NCBI RefSeq assembly: GCF_001039355.2
Contig: NW_019775544.1
Span: forward strand, 256,004-296,529
Origin: Lingula anatina
Lineage: Eukaryota; Brachiopoda; Lingulata; Lingulida; Lingulidae
Direction of reading: 5' to 3'
DNA: 40,526 nucleotides
In this document: positions 32,225 to 40,526 of the stretch, one piece after another
Layout of the letters: each line of letters begins with the position of its first letter
Numbering within the stretch: the first letter of the stretch is position 1
Position numbers and translations under genes: made by a program
The notes under the pieces: generated by a model
Databases searched by the model: none
The model's input: only the letters and a program-made list of their open reading frames with translations
What the model was told of the DNA's origin: nothing

Positions 32225-33887
32225 CTAGAAATAAGCAGGTGGTTTTTCGTGCACCAACACGGCATCTCTACACTCACTGGGCGGTAGAAACACAGTAGGG
32301 TCTGGAATGCCTGAAGCTATATCGTAGAAGTTAATTGTGTTGGATTCGGATCTGTTGTTGGGATTGAAAAATGTTTCCACGACTGGGAAGCAATATTTCA
32401 GGCCATAAACTCCCCTCCATAATACAGCTGGATTAATAAAAGAAACCAAGTAAAAATTAAAAAGAAACCAATCATAAACAAAAGAAAAGGTAAATGTATT
32501 ACGCATGGTTAAAGTAATGCAAATTGGTCATCATTACTATTTCTTTCTACGTTAATTTCATGTTACAGTTCAATACACCTTCTACGAATAATGCATGTAA
32601 GATTATGTCCAATAAGCAAAGACTTATTGTTAAATTAAGAAAAGTCACATTGTAAAATTGGGCGCTGGTGGTTTTTCAAGATGCCACCAGTCCTCCCTCA
32701 CTCTACAATTATCACATGAATGCTTTATTGACTGCGACGGTGCAATTGATACACCACTTACCATCACTATCTTTTTCCTTGAATATCCATTCTTGTGCAG
32801 TGAAATCCTCGCCGGGATAACCGATTTCATACTCCGTTTTAAAAGTGGCCATTGGTGGAATGCCGTAGGGTCGCCATGGCCCTGGAAACATTTTCTCACA
32901 CTTCTTGCTCTGACGGTCGATCCGGTACATAACATTAACATCATTGAGTATGAGGTATTCGTAGCGTCTGAAATAATTGACAAGTTATCCGAATATCCAG
33001 TTAAGCGTCAGACCGTTGTCTTGTAATTTAATATCTATCATATATTTTATATATACACGTATATCAATCTAAATTCCATTAATAAAAATTTCAAACAAAA
33101 GGAATTATTGTTCAGCTTGAAAATAATAATAATGATAATAATAATAATTGTTGTAAAAAGAAAATAGAACTAATGTAAAAAAGAAAAATGTAATTCATCC
33201 TTTTAGATGGTGGTGGTTGAACGTACTTCCTCCCTGGGTGTAAAAGAATGTTGTCGAAGATCACTTTACGCTGCATTACGGCATCATAGACAAATCTATA
33301 ATGTTCCATTTTCCCATGGTTATGGTCGAAACGAGATGCTTTAGCCTGGTATTAAATATTGTGAGAGAACGATTGATCAAAAAAGATTAACAAAATAGAA
33401 AAAATAAAACAATTTAAAGAACTTTAAAATGTTTTAATAGTTAAAACAATACTGTTGCAATTGCGTATAACTCTTTCTTTTATAGCCAATTTCTAACTTA
33501 TGTTTTCATTAATTATCAAAGGCAATTTGCTTGTCTTGGATGAATCAATATGACTCATTTTATTATAAAATCACATGTGTGAAATATAACAATAATCAAA
33601 CAAACCTTATTCAAGTGCTTTTCACGTTCAAAAATGCACTTTTATATGCATGTATTATATACCTTGGGCAATACGGAAAAGATTTTCTCAGCCCGTGGAA
33701 GTGTTTTTAGATGTTTAATGGAAACGCATTATATTAACTTAAGTTGTGATCGTTTACCTGCCATTGTTTTCTTTCTGTAACCTTTAAAAAAACTTACCTC
33801 CCATCGTGCCGGTGTAAAACAAGGTTTAGGGATCTGGGAATGTGCAATTCCCACCAACAAAACGAGAGCAAGTACTAATGGCTTCAT
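32225..33887 (-). CDS. EPDR-like 1: ependymin-related secreted protein, 205 aa, four exons
   Basis: Exons on the minus strand: 33798-33887, 33227-33345, 32762-32967 and 32225-32427 (stop TAG). Introns are GT-AG (donors GTAAGT, GTACGT, GTAAGT) with phases 0, 2 and 1. The first 17 residues are a signal peptide (MKPLVLALVLLVGIAHS), followed by QIPKPC with C23. Further landmarks: FDHNHGKMEHYRFVYDAVMQ, PGRKRYEYLILNDVNVMY, KKCEKM, PWRPYGIPP, GYPGEDFTAQEW, GVYGLKYCFPVVETFF, SESNTINFYDIASGIPDP and PPSEC. The four cysteines and the 'GIPDP..F.PP..C' ending are characteristic of ependymin-related (EPDR/MERP) proteins, secreted or lysosomal glycoproteins with a hydrophobic pocket. One N-glycosylation sequon (NRS) lies in exon 4. 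Paralogue of the next gene upstream; same structure. Confidence 0.9.
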
Positions 33888-35224
33888 TACAAGCTGTGCT
33901 ATGATGTGCCGTGAAATATTAACTTGTTGTAATAAATATTCGGGAGTAGTCACGTCATTGAAGATAAGAGTTCTGTACCTGGGCCTCGTGCCTCCCCTTC
34001 GATATCGTATCATTGTAACTGTATTTATATATGTATCATTCAGTGTCAGTCGAGGTCGAGCGTAGGCGAACGTGTGACTGTGGGTGTTACAAAATTTGCA
34101 AACACACGCATGCCAAACTTCAACAGCATGGAAGACCATCGGACATAATATCTGTATACTCTAGGACTACAATTTCTGTTGTATTGGCATAATGCTAAGC
34201 GTCGACAAACCGAACAGCAAAAACTTAGTTATGCATATTCGGGAGTTACAACATAATTCTGTTCAAAAAACTTGTAAAATTAAATCCCGAAATTTTAACA
34301 TTATATCATTTGTCACAGAAAGCTGCAGCAACATGTAGCGAAGAAATGCGTTGTAGCGAGGTTATTGCGTAGTCATAATGTTAATAGTTCTGAACGGCTA
34401 AAATCTAGATTAACCAAACATGTATTATCATATTTTTCCTTCTTTAATTCAGTTTAATGCATTATATTTTATAAAATTGTTCTTGAAGCAAAAACGCTTC
34501 TTTCTGATATCTATTTTTGGAATTTAAAAGTTAGTTTTCAGCAAGGAAACAAGCATGTTCGTACCAGTTATATGGGGCTGAGCTTCGCTATTAGCTGGAA
34601 TTTTTAGGAACAGAAATGCGCACTTAGAATTATACATATACTTAGAATTGCATACTGAAGAAAAGCATGACTACATTTTGGGCATGTGTAATGGAGAAGA
34701 AGAGCACTGTATCAAACCCTCAGAACGCCATTTACTTAAGTACGTGAAAATGTCGCCGTATTTGATGTCTGGAACGTTATGCATGAAAACGGCTTGACTG
34801 AAGTTGAACCAAAACCCCTATACCGTAACGTTTTATTTAAGTATGCATTAAGTTTACTTTATCTACGTATGCCAAAAGTACTCTGCTTTATGTTATTGAT
34901 ATTTTGATGCTTTTTATGCGACAGTTGAGATTTTCTCTAGAGTCAATTAATGTGTTGGGTTGAACAAAACCACTTTGATATTATCTTAAACAAAACACTT
35001 TATTGAGAAGGAACATAAACATATCTTTGACAATAGGTGCTTTAGTTCCCATAAAAGACAATGGTCTGTATATAAAAGAAACAGTTTATAATATTCTTTT
35101 GAAACAAAGCGCAGTAGTGCCTCGTAGAACAGGAAAGCGTCTATGGCATGAAAGTTTTAGTTTGATTTCACTGGATTCCTTGATTTCTTATTATTTATCA
35201 AAATGTTTGAAGATGAAAAGTTTC
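33888..35224. other. Spacer between the two ependymin-related genes
   Basis: About 1.3 kb. The part next to 33887 should contain the EPDR-like 1 promoter and the part next to 35224 the EPDR-like 2 3' UTR. No TATA box or repeat could be assigned with confidence, and no other gene was seen. Confidence 0.4.
34999..35004 (-). terminator. Poly(A) signal AATAAA for EPDR-like 2
   Basis: TTTATT on the plus strand, 221 bp beyond the stop codon at 35225, in an otherwise unremarkable 3' UTR. Confidence 0.5.
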
Positions 35225-36895
35225 TTAGACGTAGGCGGGCAGATCATCGGTTTCATCGACCCATTTGGCGGTTTTGCACTCCGGAGGAGGTATGAACATG
35301 TCTGGGTCGGGGATTCCAGCGACGATGTCGTAGAAGTTGACTGTGTTGGATTCGGATATGTTAAGGCGATTGAAGAAGGTCTCGTGAACTGGATAGCAGT
35401 ATTTCAGGCTGTAAACTCCAATCCATTCCGCAGCTGAAATACAGAGAAACAATCACCAATAAAGGTGAAGAGGACGATTTTATGATATAAAGCTAATGCT
35501 CTTTATTACTTGAATAAGAAAAAAGATTTGTTTTAGGGCAAAGTCGCCTTTTTCCATTCACCAATCATACATCATTTTACTTCTATATTATAATTTATCG
35601 AAGTAAATAAACTGTGAAGTGATTAAAGTTAAAGCATACAAGGCATTACTGGTTGAAAACTGGGGTGATTATGAAAATATTAAGTTTAGGGGTATACCAA
35701 ATGTATGAACATGTACCTATATGCAGCAGAATTTTTTTTAATATTTTCAATTATTAAGCAAATTTTCACAAACTTTTGAATCCAGGGATTCTATCAGTCC
35801 ACTGTTGGGCGGTGAAAGCCTCGCCTGGCCCACCAATTTCAAACTCGTTGTCGAAAGTGGAGTTGGGTGGAATTCCAAATGGACGCCAGTGCCTTGGTCT
35901 CATCTTCACGCATTCCTTGGTTTTCAAATTGATTTTGAACAACTCGTGTACGTCGTTGAGGCTGAGGTATTCGTAGAATCTGGGAATGAAAACGATTATA
36001 GTTTTTCATTGTTAGGATTAAAGCTCTGAGGCACAATAGTAGTGTGCGCAAGTGACCCTTATTATTTTTAGCGCACTGTAGTTTTTGTTACCATTGCTTT
36101 TATACTCATATATTTGACACGCCTATATTCTTTACTTACAAACTCTCACAAAAAGTAGTACAACTAATTAACTTAAATATTTTTATTACTTGCGAGTATT
36201 TTTCGCTTTACGTTCAGGGTGCAAAACAATTCAATCAATGTGATTTCCTGTTACAATGAAAAATTATTAAGCAAATACGAAATAGCTTTATAATGTATAA
36301 TCCAATACCTATCAAGAAGCAATCTATTAAATGACATACCTAAGTGAGGTCTGTCATAAGAATTTGTTATCAAATACGTGATATGAAAATCTTTTAAAGA
36401 GATTTTAAACTTATTTTGAAAATTTGGTCGAACCTTCTTCCTGGTCTTACGACAACGTCCTCCTCGATGACGATCTTTCGTCGATAGATGGCGTCATAGA
36501 CGATTCTAATATATTCCATGTTCCCATAGTTATGGTCGAACATAAACGCCCGGGACTGAAGAATGAGTTAAGAAAACACAATATAAACACTTTATAAGTG
36601 TCGAAATAATTGAAGTTGAAGACGTAATGAAACTGGTGAATTTTCTGTCCTTTTCCTCATACTACGCATTATAAGCTTATGTGTGTTAAAAATTTGGCTC
36701 ATCGACATACAAATCTTTTTTACAATTCTTTCGGTGTATTTGATATATACAATTTGTGTCAATTATTAATATTTCAAAACATAGAATCTTCTCATTTCAA
36801 CCTACCGCCCACTGAGGTGGCGTAATGCATGGCTTAGGCTTTTGGGAGTAGGCTATCCCCGCCAACAGCACGACAGCAAGTATAAGGGTCCTCAT
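35225..36895 (-). CDS. EPDR-like 2: ependymin-related secreted protein, 208 aa, four exons
   Basis: Exons on the minus strand: 36806-36895, 36434-36555, 35774-35979 and 35225-35433 (stop at 35225-35227). Phases 0, 2 and 1, as in EPDR-like 1. Exon 1 and exon 3 have exactly the same length in both genes. Signal peptide MRTLILAVVLLAGIAYS, then QKPKPC with C23. Landmarks: FDHNYGNMEYIRIVYDAIY, PGRRFYEYLSLNDVHELF, KECVKM, HWRPFGIPP, GGPGEAFTAQQW, GVYSLKYCYPVHETFF, SESNTVNFYDIVAGIPDP and PPPEC. All four family cysteines are present. Sequons NST (exon 3) and NIS (exon 4) suggest N-glycosylation. A GTAAGA inside exon 2 (GACGTTGTC|GTAAGA) could act as an earlier donor, but the paralogue and phase favour AGAAG|GTTCGA. 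The exon 3 donor GTTTGT is weak but keeps the phase. Likely functional; binding partner unknown. Confidence 0.9.
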
Positions 36896-39800
36896 GTTGG
36901 CCGGCACGGTGACAAGTCAGAACAGTACATACGATATTTTCCATTAAATACCAAGGCGTTATCGGGCTGATAGTCATGCTATTGTCCTAACTCTCTGATA
37001 GCGGTAGATATCTTATCATCTGGAAAGTATAGTCAGAACAGTGACATTATCATTGGAATTAATAGAATCAATGTCTGACATTTGTTGCAAATCATGATCC
37101 ATAGTATTACGGTATGTCTATCATGTTATCACAAGCGAGTCATGAGAAAAGTGAAGTCACATATTTTCATGTTAGGGACGAGGTAAACAGAGATACTGGA
37201 AGGGGGCGTCTCTAAGTATGTTGAATGCTTGCTGTATTGGTTTTGCATAAAATGTTACCCACCCATAAATATTTGGTGAAATGGTCTGTTGAGTAATAAA
37301 CTGAAGTCCCACTCTCTGCTGGTGTGTCCTGCTGTGGACTCTATTCCAGTGTGGTAGTAGTGCACAAAACTAGTAAATTATGGACTGAGGCTTTGAACAG
37401 GCTACAGTTGTGATGGGTGTAATAACACAGTGAAACCTTATATCCGAGAACTATACTTGAAAATGGCACCCATGCTCTCCCTCCCTCCCTCCCTATAAGG
37501 CACGTGAATGCAGCATTATTTTGTACTAGACAATTTCTTGACATTTCTTGGAGGAAGGATGGTGTCTATACTGACGTTATAGTGTCAAGTTAAAGGATTT
37601 ACAATTTGTTTCACATTCTCAATTTCTAAACAAATTTTTCAAACGTCGTATCAAGTGTTTCAAAATTCCAGTGAGTTTATTGATGTTACTTTCCATTTAT
37701 TGAAATTCTGTTTTCAGTTACATCTCTTTTTTGTAAGCTGTCTCTCATGAACTCCATTTTTGGCTGTTTATGACATTCATCAGGGCTGCCTTACCATTCA
37801 TTCCTAGGAGTAGGAAAAGCGGGGATGCCTGCCGTCGGAATTGCACTGCAAGTGGTGGTGTTCAGTATGGGGAATGATGGGTCATCGTGTAAGATGCTTG
37901 AGGAGAACCCGTATTATGGGCACTGAAAGCTTAGCTGAGGGTGAAGCTTAGCAATTAATATCATTAATTAAAAGCAGCCAAATTGACAATTAACCCATGG
38001 CACTGGGAATGGGGTGGTGAATAAAGCAAAAGAAAGGAAATATGAGCTCTAAAAGTGTTTATTTCTATTTGCGCTAACAGTATTTTAAATAAGAGCTATT
38101 TTGCCAAAAATAGGCAATTTTTTAAAGTTATTAATTTTATGGGACTTTTATGGGACTTCAAAGCTGTTCCTGAAAATGCCAATATGTAAAATTTCAAAAA
38201 ATAAAAGAGAGAAGGAAAGAAAGACATGCATGACTTCGACAATAACAATCCAATCAGATTGCTATTTAAACTTGTCCTGTTTTTATTGCTGTGAATCACT
38301 CCACTAGGTTTGAGGATAAAAAGCAACACGGTTTTCTATCTATTACCTTAACAGTTAAAAATACACGGGTACACAGCCGAAGACTACAGACGCAAATGCA
38401 TATAGTTTAAATAGACAATGCTTTCACTTTCCTCAGTCATCTGCACTGCTACATGTACAGACTATTTGCAACCGTTAACGTGTGTATGAAGTGGTTATCT
38501 ATAAACTGCAGTGAAATCCTACCAAATGTCGCCAGTCTGTGACAGCAGGTTGGGCAAGGTAATTAGTATATGTAAATAATGCTGTTATCACATTACATTT
38601 AACACTGTAGCATAAACCACTGCTTTTTATGTGAGTATGTGTAATTGGAATTTACTAAGCTTACATGAGGGCAGCCTTCTGCCCTAGTCTGTAGGCGCGT
38701 ATGCTACAGATGAGGTAATACTGCACTATGCGTTCAGCCACCCTGAGTTTTAGTGTACTCATCACACTAACATGACAACAGAAAGGGAAAGTCTATGATG
38801 GGTAGAGAGAAGTCACCATCTGAATCTCAGGGTGTTGAGGACGGATTGTATCAGTACAATCTGGATACAAATTATGAGATTAACCTGGGGCAGAGATCGT
38901 CTGCTGGTTTTCTTTGACATTATTTTCCTTGCATATCACAAATGACTGCCGGTGCGTAACACATTATGAGTGAATTCCTACGTGACTACAACAGACACAC
39001 ATTCAAACTACCCTCTTTTCTCGGCTCAAGATTTCAACCAGAAATATATAGTAAGCTAGTTCTTTGTACATGTATTTTATCGTAATTTTTCAAATACAAT
39101 CCATCCTGTCTTATATCGCCATTTAAAAGCTTTAACCTTACAACATGATTCATCGTGGAATTAATTAGGTTGGGGGGGGGGGGAGCAATTAATATCAAAC
39201 TGGTGAAAGAGGCTCCTGAGATATGCGCGCACAGTTGTATGGAAATCTAACAAATATGTTCATTTCACTGTAATTGATTTCATTCTTTGGAAGGGACAGG
39301 AGACATTCCGAGAGGAGGGGGGCGTGCGACTCTGATAAGACTCTCTCGCCCAGTAGGGATTTCGTTTTAGAAAAAACTTTCTCGTTAAAGTGAAAGCACA
39401 GGGGAATATAATACCAGCCTGAACATTCGGGTAGTTAACATATACAGTTGATTCCGATGCACTTCATAGGACACTGACGAAGAGAAATTCTTTGAGGCTA
39501 ATTTCAGTACCAGGTACAGAACTGTGAGATCGGAGGATTTGTAAGAAGAAAGTACAACATTTGTCTTATATTTCATTAATAAACCTGCAACTGCAGGTAT
39601 TAAATATCCTTTGCTGCAGGTAAGACTTCACTATTTCATTGAATTATCAACAAAACATGCTTATCAATCATATCATCGTTTCTTCGGTGGGTAGAAATAG
39701 GTTCATTTGTGATACATGTATGTCCTGATTGTCACATTCATCGCTGCAGGTCAAACTACTCAAATAACCGAGCTTTATTTATTTACGATGAAATATTTGC

Positions 39801-40526
39801 TTTTTACATGACTGTGCATCATTGTCCTCTTTAGACAATGTCTCCGTCCTTTTAACTATGGATGATTCATATCCACAATTGTACCGTTTATCATGTGGAA
39901 TTCCTTAAAAAACACATTAATGAATTATGCCTTGTGTGCGGTGCGGAGGCCGCAAGCATGTGCGCTAGGGTCACCCAGCTTCACCTTTTACATACCTGTG
40001 TCTTGTTCAGGAGAAAAATAATCGCTGACATAAAGGTAAGGTTCTTTTTAAGGTGACCTTTGTCTATTATTATCTATGATAAGGAAATAAATAAAATGAA
40101 TTTAGGGCAAATAGGAACAAGCTTTGGTGCACCTGCTGATTTAAGCTAAGTGTGAAATGAACGCCACAGTTTAGGGGCACGGTGGATGTTCTCGTTGATC
40201 CTACTTTATCTGTTTCACATTTTCTTGATATTCCTCAAACTGCATTATTTGACTGGTTGCAACAATTGATCTCCATCTCGTTATCTTTCCTCGGCACGCA
40301 CCCGGAAAATAAACATGAATCAGTGACATTTGTCTCTGTTTTTTGGGGGGCAGTTTGCTCTCATATCTAAATCTAGATAAACTTCAAGTATTCTAACCGG
40401 GATTTTTCCCGCCAATCCAAATTCTGCCACTGACGTAATATTGCTCGACCCGTTTCTACATCTGGACGTTTTATACCATGTCAAATGAAATAATTTTGAC
40501 CCAAATTTCTGGCCAATAACCAAGAT
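36896..40526. other. Intergenic: EPDR-like 2 promoter side, then no recognised gene
   Basis: Short open frames only, none resembling a known protein. Contains a (CCCT)n-like run at about 37476-37494, a G-run at about 39172-39183 and the small palindrome ACCTGCAACTGCAGGT at about 39584-39599. The first few hundred bases should include the EPDR-like 2 promoter, but no element could be assigned. Confidence 0.45.

Noticed and set aside
33729-34139. 136-codon minus-strand open frame as the first exon of EPDR-like 1
   Set aside because: It runs through the true exon 1. The signal peptide begins at the internal ATG (33887), the paralogue starts at the matching place, and the downstream part reads into the intron after a good GTAAGT donor.
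38096-40526. Short open frames near the right end of the window
   Set aside because: All under 80 codons, none with recognisable motifs, conserved partners or splice context.

Overview
This is eukaryotic genomic DNA, AT-rich and intron-rich, from an invertebrate animal. The best guess is a cephalochordate (Branchiostoma-like), from the small genes with conserved exon phases, the ependymin-related genes, the animal homologues of the plant pathogen-related protein, and the mix of MITEs, foldback elements and non-LTR retrotransposon remnants. The genus is inference; a mollusc or another marine invertebrate is not excluded. A single n at 25644 marks a contig join.

Layout. 1-2890: 3' end of a non-LTR retrotransposon, a MITE, microsatellites and unassigned sequence. 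2892-30670: a head-to-tail cluster of three plus-strand paralogues, here called PRP-A, PRP-B and PRP-C. They belong to the plant 'pathogen-related protein' family (NTF2-like/SnoaL-type fold). Each has four coding exons of 32, 178, 217 and 248 nt, joining without a stop into 224 codons. Between and inside them lie MITEs, foldback elements, a tRNA-derived SINE head, satellite-like intronic arrays and degenerate reverse transcriptase/endonuclease fragments. 32225-36895: two minus-strand head-to-tail ependymin-related genes (EPDR-like; 205 and 208 aa), each with four exons of matching phase and a signal peptide. 36896-40526: no gene recognised.

Evolution. PRP-B is a mosaic. Its exons 1-3 and most of intron 3 resemble PRP-C, while exon 4 and the whole 3' flank, including a shared retrotransposon remnant, resemble PRP-A. 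The join lies within a few bases of a vestigial exon-4 splice acceptor. A 1,693-bp segment holding PRP-C exons 2 and 3 appears twice, identical by eye, exactly abutting the single n. This is most likely unmerged overlapping contigs rather than biology.

The PRP proteins lack a signal peptide and are probably cytosolic. The ependymin-related proteins are predicted to be secreted. Nothing in the sequence links the two clusters functionally. The three PRP first exons share an upstream CACGTG E-box in a GCGTCACGTGAT context, and PRP-B and PRP-C also share a CCAAT box, which suggests common regulation.
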